This document shows, piece by piece, positions 10,674-23,665 of a stretch of 64,000 nucleotides of DNA. The DNA lies in contig NC_030858.1 in the NCBI RefSeq assembly GCF_000208745.1, forward strand, positions 1,134,597 to 1,198,596, given 5' to 3'. The position numbers were made by a program, and so were the translations under genes. The notes under the pieces are model-generated. The model searched no databases, was not told the DNA's origin, and saw only the letters and a program-made list of their open reading frames with translations. The DNA comes from Theobroma cacao. Taxonomy: Eukaryota > Streptophyta > Magnoliopsida > Malvales > Malvaceae. How positions within the stretch are numbered: the stretch's first letter is position 1; every line of letters starts with the position of its first letter.

Positions 10674-12968
10674 GCTGGGATCTCTTATTCTTGTTTTTTA
10701 TTGTCCTGCTGAGGTTAGGGGGTATGGTGTAGTGGGAAGTTAGAATGGGCAGATTCAGGTTGCGGGTTAAGAGTGTCTGTCTAAATTAGGGTAGAGAAGA
10801 TTGTGACATTTCTGGAAATGAGACTTGTTTGATATTTCCTAATATACAGTTCTAGTATCATTTTATAAGCTTGGCTTCATTCTTCTCTCCTCTACTCTTT
10901 TGTATGAGTTGCTCCTTTGAGGTTTACATTTATGCATCAGCACCTGAAGAATGCTACATCCTCTGGTCATTTCCAACCATACTTTAGCTTATGCCTCTAG
11001 TTGCTTCCAAGATTCCAACTTGAGGCTTAGTAGTTTCTGAAGAATGTCTAATGTTTCTTCAGGAAAGAAGAGGGTGGCCGAGGAGTAAGGTGGAGGGATT
11101 GAAGGAAGAGCAAACTCTGCCTAAACAGGGCAAATGCCTTTTGCAATTTGCACGTCTAATTAATTTGAAGGATTAACAAGAACGGATGATGCACTGGCTA
11201 AATCCTGAGCTTTATGCCGTTTTACAAAGTGGTTGTATATGTAATGTATACTTTAAAATCAATTCCGTGAGTGGGGAACCTCTTTAACCATGCTTGCTTG
11301 TTAGTGAATTCATTTTTATTGTAAGTTCCTAGAATTTTCTTCTGTTGGCTGCTTGTTAGCCTCCTTTTCTTTTGTTAATAAAGTTGCTTATTCATCCGTA
11401 GTTATGACACCTGTTTTGTTGGATTTTGCAAAGCTTGCAATCGACTTGAAACAAAGACATTACTAGCAATAAAAGAGCCTCATTTCAGTCATTATTTTCT
11501 CACTACAAAGTACCAGAAAATATTGTTTCTAACAGGCCTCGATAATAGACCCAGCAGGCGACAGCAGAAAAGGAGGATCCCAAGCATAGGCGAAACTGAC
11601 TGTGCTGAAGCCTCGCAAAGAATTGCCTTTGATGAGGAGGCAATTGTCACCTTGCTTCTCAAGGATATTTGGATCCACGATTTTTCTCAAATTTGTCAAA
11701 CTCTGGTAATGATGGCAAGATATTGCTTCTTCAATCTGTTAAAAAGGCAAGTCAAATTGAAAACCTTGCTATGCTACAATCTTATGGTATCTCATTTATT
11801 AAAAAAAAGATTGGCATCCTGAATTCGAGTTGCAACCCACATTTTGAAGAACCAGAAGTCATGACTTGAAAGAATTTTTTAATGTTGGTTTGCCTTAGTT
11901 GACTAGTATAATCAACTAGTTTCTTCTTTTGTTCAACTGGTAGAAGCCTTGAACATGAACCTGGGAATCTGGTGTAGCAGAAAATTAATAAATGAAGCAG
12001 AGGTTCCTTCTTTCCCAGATTACACCTGACCCAGATGTCTATGGCTTCACTGAATTAAAAATGATGGCGAGAGTCTCAGATATTGACCTCTGAAACTAAA
12101 TATTTATTTCCTGGGGAATCGAGTAGGGGAATCCAATTACGGCAGAAGTTTCTTGACATTTTATTTGTTTTGTTTAGTTATGGTAAGAAGAAGACCGCAC
12201 TTACGGTTGTGATGACTGGTGATGAACGAATCGTAGATGATTGGCAACTTCCAATTGGTTTGTTAGGCTCCATTCTTTTCCTTGATCTGTTTCGTGGGGA
12301 CTTTGGTTTTCCCATTTTAGCAGAGAGTCCATCACCAGTTACATACTAGAAATTAAAATAGCTTTCTCTTTCTTGATGACTAAATCGCAAGCTTCTATCA
12401 AATGGATACTTCACCAAATTATTCCTAACCCATATTTTCAATCAGTCCTGTGGTTATAAATATTTTTTTTTCTCAAATAATTGATGGGTTCTTTGCAATT
12501 TGTATTCCCTGTCAATGTCACTAACCAAAGCCTGATAGGCAGTAATATTTCAAGTGGGTTAGCAGAGGAATGAACTTTCGAAATTAAAAATTTTACTGTA
12601 ACCTTGAGCTAGGAAGCTGCAAGGAGGTTCTTGAAAGTCAAAGTTTGGTTGTTCCCTTTTCTTTTGTTGCAAAGACTAATCAATTATTTAGATTCTTAAT
12701 CTCTACGTTGGACTTTTCTGATGGAAGAACAATTAAGTTTTCACCAGCTCCATCTGCCTCGGTAGTATAAACTATAAATTTTATTTTATTTAAGTAATCA
12801 TATGTACCTTGCTTGATTTGATTACTTCAAACCAGTAAACTTATCCAAAGCACCTACAAAATCTCTCACCTTCAGTCTGATATCAACTGTTTTTTCTTTT
12901 ACAGAGAACCAGATTCTTTATATAGTTCACATTGCTCAACTTGTAGTTGTACATGACAGCTAATTGCA
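10674..12968. other. 3'UTR, spacer with coding-like relic, and 5' leader of the next gene
   Basis: The first several hundred bases look like the 3'UTR of the acidic protein gene; an AATAAA lies near 11376-11383. Frames at 11523-11822 and 11669-11869 have a composition less AT-rich than the surroundings and look faintly coding, but I recognise no family and they overlap in different frames. The stretch 12100-12350 has one more open frame of no known kind. The last part probably holds the leader and a 5'UTR intron of the heparanase-like gene, with an acceptor AATTGCAG ending at 12969. Confidence 0.4.
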
Positions 12969-12990
12969 GGAGGTATTGTTGCTCTATGAA

Positions 12991-15410
12991 ATGAGTTTCG
13001 TGTTTAAGCTTCTGTTTTTGTGTTTTTGGCTGTATTGGATGAGCCAAGGCTCAGTCTTTGTCACTTCACAAAGAAGAGGGTGGTCTGGAAATGTTATTAG
13101 CGGCACTGTTGTTATTAATGGAACAGCTTCAATAGGAAAAACAGATGACAATTTCATCTGTGCTACTCTGGATTGGTGGCCTCCTGAGAAATGTGACTAT
13201 GGAACATGTAGCTGGGGCAGAGCTTCGCTTCTTAATCTAGTAAGCAGCTTATCCTTAGGCCTCTCAGATAACATAATCACAGCAAAATTCCAGCTTTCTG
13301 AAACTTTACTGCCTGCTCCACTCTGCAGGATCTTGCCAACCCCATATTGTTAAATGCTATCAAAGGTAAGCAGTTCTTTCCATTTTACTTTCGAAAGAAA
13401 AGATACATATGGAAGTTCAAAACTTACAATGTCCCTATTAGCATTCAGACTTATCCGTGTTGCAGCTTTTTCGCCATTAAAGATCAGAATGGGTGGTACC
13501 CTGCAAGATAATGTCATTTATGAGACCAAAGGTGATAAAAATCCTTGTGTACCATTTCCTAAAAATAGTTCAGAGATTTTCGGTTTCTCCAAAGGTTGCT
13601 TACCTATGTCTAGATGGGACGAACTCAACATTTTCTTCAAAAAAGCTGGGTCAGTAATTAAACTTTATCAGCATCTCCATGAACTTTGTAATCTGTCTCT
13701 TTCCAAACATTTACACAGCTAGATGAAACATGCTGTAACTGGATCCATCGCGCTTTTACTTCCAACGCAGGGCTATGGTTGTTTTTGGATTAAATGCATT
13801 AAGTGGGAGAACTATAGGTCCAGATGGTTCTGCCATCGGAGCTTGGAATTCTAGCAATGCTGAATCGCTCATACGATACACTGTCAACAAGGGCTATACT
13901 ATATATGGTTGGGAACTTGGTAAAATCTCTCCCAGTATGCAGTTTAATGTCTAGGAAAATAAATGACTCCGAGTTAATCTTGCCTGCCTTTCTTCTTTTC
14001 AAAAGCAAATTCTTTTCCTGCATTTGTTATCTGAAGCAATGAGCTGAATCAGGAAATGAACTGTGTGGCTCTGGCGTTGGAGTACGAGTCTCAGCAGATC
14101 GATATGCATCTGATGTGAACTCTCTTCAGAACATTGTTCAGAATATATATAAAGGATTTGAGGTTAAGCCGCTAGTAATAGCACCAGGAGGATTCTTTGA
14201 TGCAAATTGGTTCACAGAATTTGTAAAAGAAACACCTAAATCTCTTCAAGTAGTAACCCAACACATTTACAACCTTGGCGCAGGTAGTACTTCAGTTATT
14301 AAAAGTAACCTTAAAGAAGAAGCCTTTCGAAGTAAAGACATTATTTTCCCTGTATGTAGGTAATGATAATCAGCTCACCAACAAAATCCTAGATCCATCC
14401 TATCTAGATGGTGGGAACCAGCCCTTTGGAGACCTTCAAGCAATTCTGAAGAATTCAGGAACTTCAGCAGTCGCTTGGGTTGGTGAAGCAGGAGGAGCTT
14501 ATAACAGTGGCCAAAATCTTGTCAGCAATTCATTTGTATATAGTTTCTGGTAAGCTTGGGCACATTTACTGCCCTTCATTTTCATGGTAAGCTTGATCTG
14601 ACATGGGTTCTTTACTGGCTTTTTACTGATTAAACAGGTACTTGGACCAGCTTGGGATGGCATCATCCTATGATACCAAAACATACTGCAGACAGACATT
14701 GATTGGTGGAAACTATGGCCTGCTTGACACTGCTACCTTTGTCCCACATCCAGATTACTACAGGTAGTGTGCTCCTCGAACTTCAGATTTTCCAAATCAT
14801 TTCTTGAACCAATGTCAGCAAATTAGATATATTCATGTTGCAGTGCTCTTCTCTGGCATCGTTTAATGGGGAGCAATGTCCTGTCCACGAGCTTCTCTGG
14901 GACAAGAAATCTACGAGCTTATGCTCACTGTTCTAAACAATCTGTAAGCAAACCCTCCACTCAGATTTGGTATCAAAGCAATGTTTATCTATACTCGGCT
15001 AATGTATCAGGTGTTCCTTTTAACAGCAAGGAATCGCATTGCTTCTCATCAATTTAAGTGCAAACACTACAGTTCAGGTCCGAGTTTCGACTGAAAGTCC
15101 TGCTAGCAATGGAGACTTGAGATTGCAGCAAGAAGACCAAACTCCAAGAATAAATTTTGCCACAATGCCTAGAAATTCTAAAAGTAACGGAAACACTAGG
15201 GAAGAGTACCATTTGACAGCTAAAGATGGGAATTTACACAGTAAAATTGTGCTTTTAAATGGGAAAGTACTCAGTCTAAATTCATCTGGGGGTATCCCTT
15301 CCATGGACCCAGTAAACAGGAGCATGTTAGATCCAATCACTGTTGCTCCTTTCTCCGTTGTCTTTTCTCACATTCCAAGCATACGAATTCCTGCCTGTAA
15401 GCAAGGATGA
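12991..15410 (+). CDS. GUS3: Heparanase-like protein, GH79 beta-glucuronidase (HPSE3/GUS3-like)
   Basis: Secreted or vacuolar GH79 beta-glucuronidase; plant members act on glucuronic acid of arabinogalactan-protein glycans rather than heparan sulfate. Nine exons: 12991-13239, 13329-13365, 13466-13649, 13771-13919, 14053-14283, 14360-14549, 14638-14763, 14844-14943 and 15027-15410, giving 549 aa (family about 530-545). A hydrophobic signal peptide covers about residues 1-26. The family block [15 protein letters not shown] follows, then [10 protein letters not shown]. The acid/base is Glu209 in GNELCGSG and the nucleophile Glu326 in [12 protein letters not shown]. Later blocks are [18 protein letters not shown] and ALLWHRLMG, with a C-terminal beta domain. 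The start at 12991 is chosen because it begins the signal peptide. A two-codon upstream ORF (12986-12994) overlaps it. The CDYGTCSW variant resembles GUS3 more than GUS1/2. Confidence 0.93.
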
Positions 15411-16440
15411 CCAACATAATATTTTATGATTGAATTGTTTAAGCAATATCCATAAGCAAGAAAATGCCAAATCCAGATTTTAAATTGACTTTCTGACATT
15501 GCACTGTTACCTTCAACATGTATTTGAATATTTACTTTGGATATAAATATGAGTAAGAACTCTGCCAGCTCTTTTGGCTATTGTATAACTGATTTTATTG
15601 TAATAACTCTGCCAGCTCTTTTGGCTAATGTATAATTCATTTTATATATTTAATACGAGATTTCTTAACTTACTCGAATCTGTTACTCTCATTGCAAGTC
15701 AAGTCACCTTACTCTCCCTCACTTGAATCCTTGACGTTCACGTTGCAAGTTGACTCACTCTATCTATTACAAACCCAATTTATATTAAACTTGATATTAT
15801 TTTATCACAAAATTATTTTTAATTAATTAAAAATAAAATAATGTTTTTATTATTGGTTAAAATACTCCGAGCATAGAAACATTTTTAATTTAATACGCCA
15901 ACTTCACAAATTCAATAATAATATTTTTATTTTCCGATTAAACGAGTACATGAGAGTGAATCAGCACAATGATAGAACCAAGCTATGCACAAAGTAATAA
16001 GAAACACAGCTAAATCTGCAACCTGCATTCAGAATTTACTCGAGAAAGGAGTCACTGGCACACATTTTCATGTCACTTGGTGAAAAAATATTGAAGCCAT
16101 TACATAGAAGAAACGAAAAACTATTGAACTTTGATCAAACTTATTAAACAAAATCCTCCTCCCTTCCAACCAGTAGTTAGCACTTAGCACCAATTTGCAG
16201 ATTAACCTGTTTTCATCGTCTAAAGAAAATCCTGGTTTATATCTACATCTAAAAGAATGATCCATCCGGCGATATATAGAAAATCCCTCACTGCGGCTGT
16301 ATCTGATAAAAAGATGTCCACATGATGTTGCAAAAGCAATTTCGCAATATCGACACTCAGGCCTCTATCTGAGTGCAATACTGCCAACCCACAAATTAGT
16401 GGCCTTTAAACTGATGGAAATGTTAAGACATGTTCTCTTC
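15411..16440. other. Convergent spacer between the GH79 and HPGT genes
   Basis: The two genes end tail to tail about 1 kb apart, so both 3'UTRs lie here. The centre (15770-15960) is AT-rich. Apart from the 47-bp direct repeat at 15558-15650 I see no feature. Confidence 0.6.
15558..15650. repeat. Two-copy 47-bp tandem repeat in the 3' region of the GH79 gene
   Basis: AACTCTGCCAGCTCTTTTGG occurs at 15558-15577 and again at 15605-15624, each followed by CTAWTGTATAA and an ATTTTAT stretch. The period is 47 bases with only a few differences. It lies about 150 bases past the stop codon, where the polyadenylation region is expected, so it may supply two alternative 3' ends. Confidence 0.75.
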
Positions 16441-19400
16441 TCAAGCCACGGAACACACCTTATCTGAAAATTAGACGGTACAAGATACTGGTTAACACAA
16501 ACTGTATATTTAAGGTAGTAGGTCTCTTGCACCTTAAAATATATTTCACAAAAGTAAAAAGCAGAAATGCATGCTGATACTAGCCACATAAAGGTCAAAA
16601 CAGGAATATGAACCGACTGCTAAGTCCTTGAGCTGTGTCCGAATGATGATCAAAGAAGAGAGGGTTATTCTGATGATTGAATTGATTTGGGTATTAACTT
16701 TTCTATTTATTTTTCTGAAATAAAAGAGATGATCCAAGCAAAAGAGATGATCGTATATATAATATATATAATCTTCAAAAATATTAACAAGAATACAGCA
16801 TGGAGGCAAGTTCACCTTGTCTAATGCTACTGCAGCAAAGACGATTGTCATCTATGTAAGTTGCCTGGACACCCATCATCCAGGACCCCACCGATATATC
16901 ATCATGCGCATAAGTCTTCAAAGATGCACTGCATGTAATATAAGCTAGCTGAGGTAAAGTTCAAATTCATTCAGACATTTTAAGCAACTTAAGTCACATT
17001 CAATGGGAGCAAGGAATAGTTCATGGCACAAAATTTTCAAAATGAGTCTTGGACTATGTTCAACTTTGCATGCAAAGGAAAGCGATGAACAAAACAGATA
17101 TGGATTTAGCTTATCAGCCATTCAGTTTCTAACATATAAATACTCTGCAGGTGGACTACCCTACTCCAACATGATTAGAGGTTCTTATAACACCCAAATT
17201 GTATTAATCACTAATGTTGAGACACCATAGTTTCTTTTCAGTTTCAGAAATTCAAAGTAGAATGTGTATCTCATTCTCTCCAAGTTATAGCATCAATAAA
17301 TAATAACTAACCTGTTTACGTTGATGTACTGAGCAAGATTTTTGGAGAGTATAAGAAGTGAACCAGAGGCATGGCGAAAATACCTACACAGAAGAGCATA
17401 ATTAATCAAGTTCCGTATACAGAAATTGAATTGAAACCAGTTACCATATCAAAGAGAATTGAACCCCTTTGAAGGAAGATGTCACTTGAACAACACTGTA
17501 TTAAGGATACAAGGACAGTAGGAGCATGCACAACCACCAAAAAGTTACAAAGTGAATGAACTTTGAGTGTTCTTACATTTAACAATTATGCAGCTACAGA
17601 AAGGGAAAGAAAAGAGAATAGTATGAAAGTTACATAAAGTACAAATTTAGTAGTGCACTGATCCACAAGCTAGATAACTTACGATTTCTCATCCCCAAAC
17701 TTCCACCATTCTGGTTCAAACCAAGGCCTTCCCCTGAAATCAACAAAATTTAGGTACTTAAAAGCTGAACTCAGAATCTTAGGAAACAACTCAAGCTCAA
17801 AATACCATTTTAAAACAATAAATGTCCTCCAAGATTTCGTTTGGAATAGCAAACAGAACAAACATTCAACGATTAATAAACAAGAATGTAGACATGCTAC
17901 AATCAGCAAAGGAACACCTATGAAGAAAAAAACAGGTATAAATTTTTATGTACTCGTAGATGCATTATCAATATATTTACATCTGAGTATGAATAATATT
18001 TTCTAGCTTCTAAATGGGGATTTTTTTTTTTTTTTTTGAGAAGATAGCATTTGGTATAAGCAATTGAAGGAATTAGGAAAATGTATAAAATAATAGCCTA
18101 GGTGCATGTTGAGAGCCATCTTGGATAAACAGATTTCAATAACGAAATAAGACAAAAATAAGTACATACTCTTCAGCAACCACTTCTCCTGACTTCATGC
18201 ATCCAATATAAGCACTATCTTGGCCACGCCGTTGTTCAAGAAGTCCAATCAATCCCTCTGTCAAGTAGAAAAAAGAGTAGATGATATATTAGAGTTCCAG
18301 TGAATAAACAGCAATAAGCCAAAAGCCAAAAAGTTGTGATATTCTATACAAATGAAAAAGGCAGAAGTCCTACCAAGGCCAATGTCAATATTATCATCAA
18401 CTTTGACGTAAAATTCTGCATCCCAATTTTGAACTGCAGCAGTGAAGAAAAATTTTGCTTTCTTAGGAAGCTCCTCTTGCGCCTCCTCATGACCATCCTG
18501 ATAAATCAACATGAGGCAAGCATGTTACAGAATCTATGTTTTCAGGCAGTCGGATTACAATAAGCAAGTGGAAAGAGAAAATTTCATAAAAACCAAAGTC
18601 TTGCATCCAATTACAGATATATTCTGATAAAGGTCTGGCCACCAATGCAGACAAAAGGCTCAGCATTCATGCAGAATATCTAGGCCTCAAACCAAAAGTC
18701 AATAATTTGAATTTGCAGACATATTCAAATTCTATCACTTACAAGAATAAAGAAATCCTTTGTCTTACGGTTTTCCTCATCAATATTGCGATCCAAGCTA
18801 TCACCTCGATTAGCACTACCAATTTCAAAGTAGTTAATCCCATTAGTACCCACCAATTGCAGCATTGTTGATAGCAGAGGAATGAAATCGAGCAAAGAAG
18901 CGAAACAATCCATATGAAAACCATGAGAACGCAATAAGGATTGAAGAATATGGAAATACCTCCGACCAATCACCAATCGTATCACAACCCCTCTTTCCTC
19001 CAGCTTTTTTAATGCATCACCTGTCAAAACCAGAAGAGTGTTAATAATATATGGTTTCTATAGCAAAGTATCTGTCTAAATATATATTAAAAGTAACATG
19101 AAACTAATCATGTCAAAACTGCTATGTTAATGCAACAGCATACTAGTAGAAATACTATCAAGCACCAAAAAAGAGAGGAAAGCCAACAGAAAATCTAAAA
19201 TCAAGTTTTAAACTATAACAAACCAGCACACTCACCTCTAGGCATCCAAGATCCTCTAAATGTAATTCGTTTCAAGTGACTACCAAATCCAGTATAGACT
19301 CCAATAACTGCAAGAAGCTTCTGATCTGAAGAACCACTTTGTCGCAACTGGTGCTTCAGGTATCCTTGACTCTTAGCTAACGTCAAATCCATCTCTGCTT

Positions 19401-20236
19401 CTACAATCCTCCTCTCTAGATCCCTAAAAATCAAATTCATTGTTTCAAATGACAGCACAATGCCAAAAAAAAACAAAACAGAGAAACAGTCATATTAGAC
19501 TATAAAAATTGGGAGACAGAAACTAAGAATGAAAATTGAGGAACATACTTGCATCCTAGGACCATTAGCTTATCTTCGACCGTAAGAACCTTTGGTCTCT
19601 ACCAATACGAAAACAGAAACATCAGACAGAAAATACTTATTTAAATCTTACTAAACAGGTGATTAGGTTGTTGCAATAATCTAATAAACAGACATCTCTT
19701 ATTTTACCAACAAATAGAAACAGAGGAAATATGCTAAGACCAGGAGGATTTGTTTGGCTTCTGAGTCCTACAAAACCAAGGCAGAAAGAAACCTGTTCAA
19801 TGTTCTTCTTAAGAAGATTAGCAAGCAATGTTCTGTTCTCTGCATCTTGCCACAACCTAATTTTCACCAAATTTTCGCAAAATAAATAAATAAATCAGCA
19901 CAATTAATCAATTTGTTAGCTACGGAAATTGACAAAAAAATAAGGCAATAATTAACACAAATTTTAGGCTGAATTGGATGAATATAAATTTGGATTCTTT
20001 CATCCTTTTTTTTTTCCAAATATAATCCAAAATGAAAAACAAATTCCACGAAACTGACGCAGTGGAATTAAGAATTAAAAAGGAAAAATGGAGATAAAAG
20101 AAATTACGAACCGGCCAGCAACGTAGAGCCAAGCGACGCAAGAGAAAAAGACCATCACCAAAGAAGGCTTGGATGTCTGTAGATTCTTCGATCTCCATCG
20201 TCTCTCTGCTTTCGTCGACGTAGGTAAACCCTCCAT
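16441..20236 (-). CDS. HPGT: Hydroxyproline O-galactosyltransferase, GT31 (HPGT family)
   Basis: Golgi type II membrane enzyme that adds the first galactose to hydroxyproline of arabinogalactan-proteins. Twelve exons in transcript order: 20236-20112, 19856-19793, 19598-19549, 19423-19236, 19020-18960, 18815-18743, 18497-18374, 18257-18170, 17733-17683, 17383-17312, 16928-16816 and 16463-16441, giving 343 aa (Arabidopsis HPGT1-3 are about 340). A membrane anchor lies near residues 28-41 ([14 protein letters not shown]). A DUF4094-like stem follows ([17 protein letters not shown]), then the galactosyltransferase domain with [21 protein letters not shown], the acidic metal/UDP motif [27 protein letters not shown] and [13 protein letters not shown]. 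The C-terminus is CCSSIRQDKVCSVA. The start is the ATG whose frame leads into the anchor. Its neighbours EMC7 and an EamA transporter match the Arabidopsis HPGT2/HPGT3 neighbourhoods as I remember them. Confidence 0.93.
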
Positions 20237-20498
20237 CTCACACTAACACAGATTACAGAATCAAAGCAGAGATTTACTGCTGTCTAATCTCCAATTTTTA
20301 ATTACAATGATCGAGTGAAAGAGTATGAGAGCTCAGTGTAGAGATTCAAATCAACTGTGGAGAATTCAAGGAGAATCAGAAATACAGAAACAGACGAAAA
20401 TTTGAACTGAAATTTTGAAGAAAAGAAGAGAGAGAGATCTGGTTGCAGAGCGGTTACTTCGAGATGGAGGAGCCCGGTAAACTGAGTCTTACGGGCTA

Positions 20499-20504
20499 GG
20501 CCCA
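20499..20504 (-). promoter_or_regulatory. Site II motif upstream of HPGT
   Basis: GGCCCA on the plus strand reads TGGGCC on the transcribed strand, about 265 bases before the ATG. The leader between them contains purine-rich tracts. It is a single motif, so support is weak. Confidence 0.35.
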
Positions 20505-21364
20505 CTTAGGTACAACTTTGCCTTAATTATTTTCATATGAATTTGGTCAATTTCTGTACATGGAATCTCATGTGAAATTTGGCAACCCTTTCAGGAAAAT
20601 GAGCCGGCTAGTGTCCAGTTATGGTATGTAGAACTGTAACCTCAAGATTACCAATCCCGGAAAGGTAATTCCTCATCCCATAAAAGTTACTAATTACCAT
20701 CTATTGACGGAATCCAGGATTTGAGAGTAAAAAGAATTATCATTTATTATTGAACGTAATTAAAAAAAATATGCTAATTATAATTGTTCAATATCAAAAT
20801 AAAAAAATCTATTAAAAAATAAAAATATATATTTATCATTAAATCAAATACTCGAATAATTACCGATTGTAACTTTTGAGAAGCATTAGTAACTTTTGAG
20901 AATGCTTCGGTGTTTAGAACTTTAGGTGCAAAAGGAGATATATGCCTTAATGCAGCCCACATGCAATCTTTAGTTACGAAACAGTTCATTGGCTTTAAAA
21001 GTTTCATGCCGTCGGAAAGGCTTCAACAGGGCAAACAATGAGTATTACCCATTCTTCAAGCAAACAAAAATCATGATGGTCTATAGCAAAATTAACAGAC
21101 TTCTTTTCGACATCAGGACATCAGAGCATCAGAATGAATAGATGTTAACAGAAGTTAAATCCCCGAATGTGTTCTACAAGGTAAAACTATATAATCTTCT
21201 GAGATGCCCCAAGGAGTGGAAGGGTCTCCATTCTTTCAGCAGCAAAGCAATGGGTATTAGTGTAGAAGATCATCCAGCTTAACAGAATGGAGCCCTCTGA
21301 CGACATTGTTTGGACCTCTCCTCCCGAATGCTGAACATAAAGCTCATGGTTCCATCTCAAATAC
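20505..21364. other. Spacer between HPGT and EMC7
   Basis: This holds the promoter side of HPGT and the 3'UTR of EMC7. The middle (20740-20860) is AT-rich. No coding segment is recognised. Confidence 0.6.
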
Positions 21365-23552
21365 TTAACTCCTACCGCCTCCCGGTAACAAGCTAGCCAA
21401 AGAGGGAACCCCTTGGTTTCTCATTTCTTCTTGTGCTCTCCTCATTTCTTCAGGATCTGTTGCCAACAGAATAGGTTGATAAAATTAGTAAAAGTATAAT
21501 TACTAGCTTTCATTTTTCTTTTTCCATCTCATGTTAAGAGAGGGTGGGATAGAAGCATATGCCCAAGAACATAGACGAATTTAGTTAAAACAAGAAAAAT
21601 CAAACATTATGCAGGCAAGTAATAAATCGACTTGCTACTCTCGACCAAAGTCAAGTCATATAAATCTATCATGAGTCCAAACTTCAAGAAATCTACCAAG
21701 TTATGAACTAGTAATAGAGTACTTTACCCATGTTTTCCACTAATTTGGGCATTAAAAACACCACAACCAGCATAAATCCCACCATGAGACCCATTGGGCT
21801 TTTCACAACAGACATTATGGAGAAAGGTTCTCTAATCTGCAACAAAGTAGGATATAAATATGAGGCAAAGAATAAATAACAACTAAGAACAGAAGGAACA
21901 TAAACATAAATAGCAAAAGGTTCCTCAACCTCATAATATTGTTCTTCTCTCAATGGCTCTAAAACCAATTCACTAAGACCCCTCCTGTTCTCTGTCAATG
22001 CTGCCTGTACCTTGCCTGGGTTTCTAGCACTAACATCAACTCTAACCTAAGCAAGTTTCAAAGAAATTATTGTTAAAGGAAAAAACACCACAATAACTTG
22101 ATCAAAAGTCGCGAGACTCAGGCAAGAAATAAAAATCTTACTGGAGAAAAGAAATAGCCTATTGCAGCCACTTCAATCAAATGAGTCCCTGCTGGCACAT
22201 TATGACTTTTGGCATTTATATTAAGGAATCATAATACTCCTGAGGAAAGGTTTACTACCATTCATTGGATACAGTATCAGTGTATGTCATTATCTACTTA
22301 CAGAAAAACAGCATTGACAGGATAAAGAAAGAAAAAGTATAAACTAAAAGATATGAATTTTCAAACAGAGCTATGCGTTAGAATTGATAAAATATTAGGA
22401 TACAATGAAAAATATCCATCAGGTCTCAGAAAAGTAACATTTTGGCCACCATTGAGTATAACTTTGACATTTGATATTTTTCCAGGCAAAGCAAACCCTT
22501 TTGTACCCAGACCTGCCAAATAAAGTCATCAATCATCTGTGGAAAATTAAAATAAACAGATAACATATCATTAAAGAAATAAACAGATACATAGAGAGAT
22601 ACAAACAATGTGGTTGTATTGATTCATGCTACATTGGAGACTACAATAACATCACGTTGAAGAAGGACTAACAAATATCTACCTTTCAAATATATCATCT
22701 GCACTAAGGTCAAAAGGTTCTATCTGACAAATTGCATCTTTTACCAAAACCTAGAATGAGATATAGTTCCATCTTGCATTAACTACATCTATTGACTAAT
22801 GACCTAAAAAATATATAGCCTAAGTCTTATAGTAACATTGAAGGGACAAAAAATAACATGGAACAATAAGAATTTTGGTGTAAGTCTTACTCGAATAGTC
22901 CTATCAAAAATTCACAAACATCTACGTTACCTATACAAAGGCTTCTGCAAAGTTGCATAATAAATCACCATTGATTTACAAATAGCAAATCAGAACTTTA
23001 TGCATATATTCTAAAACTGAGACAAGCATTATCACAGTAAAACAACATATTAGAATGTAACAAAGATCGAAAACAGCCAAAATCATTATATAATTATATA
23101 ATTTTGCATAAAATCAGTACAAATTAGTCAAATTTAAAAAAAAAAAAAGGGGGATAATACCTTGGGGGATCCTCACTCGACCATTGATGGTGAACCCATC
23201 GCCAGAACTGCCAAAAACAGATAAACAAACGAGTGATGAAGCTAAAACCCAATAAAAGATCCATTTACGAGAGAGGAAATTAATTCAAAAACGATATACT
23301 TTTACTAAGCTCAACTGAACCAGCTATCTAATGGTGATAAAGTCGCTAAATTCAATTCCTAGTCAAGAAATCTAAAGTTCAAAAGAATTAAAACAGCTTT
23401 ACCTTTTCAGCAATCAAACAGAAAATTAGAATTAGTAAAAGGAGAGAAGGCAGTGCAGATTAAAACTCCTACCCGGATGAAATCGTGAGTGCCGTAGAAA
23501 GAAGCACGAAAAGCAATAACGTAACCGGTTCGAATCGGGGGATCGACGCCAT
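21365..23552 (-). CDS. EMC7: ER membrane protein complex subunit 7 homologue (EMC7)
   Basis: Subunit of the ER membrane complex, which inserts tail-anchored and multipass proteins; EMC7 supplies a lumenal beta-sandwich. Seven exons in transcript order: 23552-23473, 23207-23161, 22512-22404, 22205-22142, 22046-21930, 21836-21728 and 21456-21365, giving 205 aa. A signal peptide covers about residues 1-26 (LLLFVLLSTALTISS). The lumenal domain has DGFTINGRVRIP, NVKVILNGGQNVTFLRPDGY and HNVPAGTHLIEVAAIGYFFSPVRVDV. The membrane-proximal block REPFSIMSVVKSPMGLMVGF runs into one transmembrane helix (MLVVVFLMP). The cytosolic tail is DPEEMRRAQEEMRNQGVP, ending GGGRS. All are hallmarks of plant EMC7. 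The GAG|GTTGAGG donor at 21930 also reads open for some codons, but splicing to 21836 restores the family sequence YYE-IREPFS. Confidence 0.93.
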
Positions 23553-23665
23553 GGCAGCTGAGATTTGAGAGCTTCGACAGTAGATGAAAACTAAGAAAGA
23601 AACAGCCCCCGGCTTTCCCAGCTTTTGGAGATTCGTAGAATTTTATTGTTTAGAGCCTGCTCAGT

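Noticed and set aside
21840..21929. Open reading of the EMC7 intron as coding (VEEPFAIYVYVPS...)
   Set aside because: A GT donor and GCAG acceptor bound it, and removing it restores the conserved EMC7 junction YYE-IREPFS.
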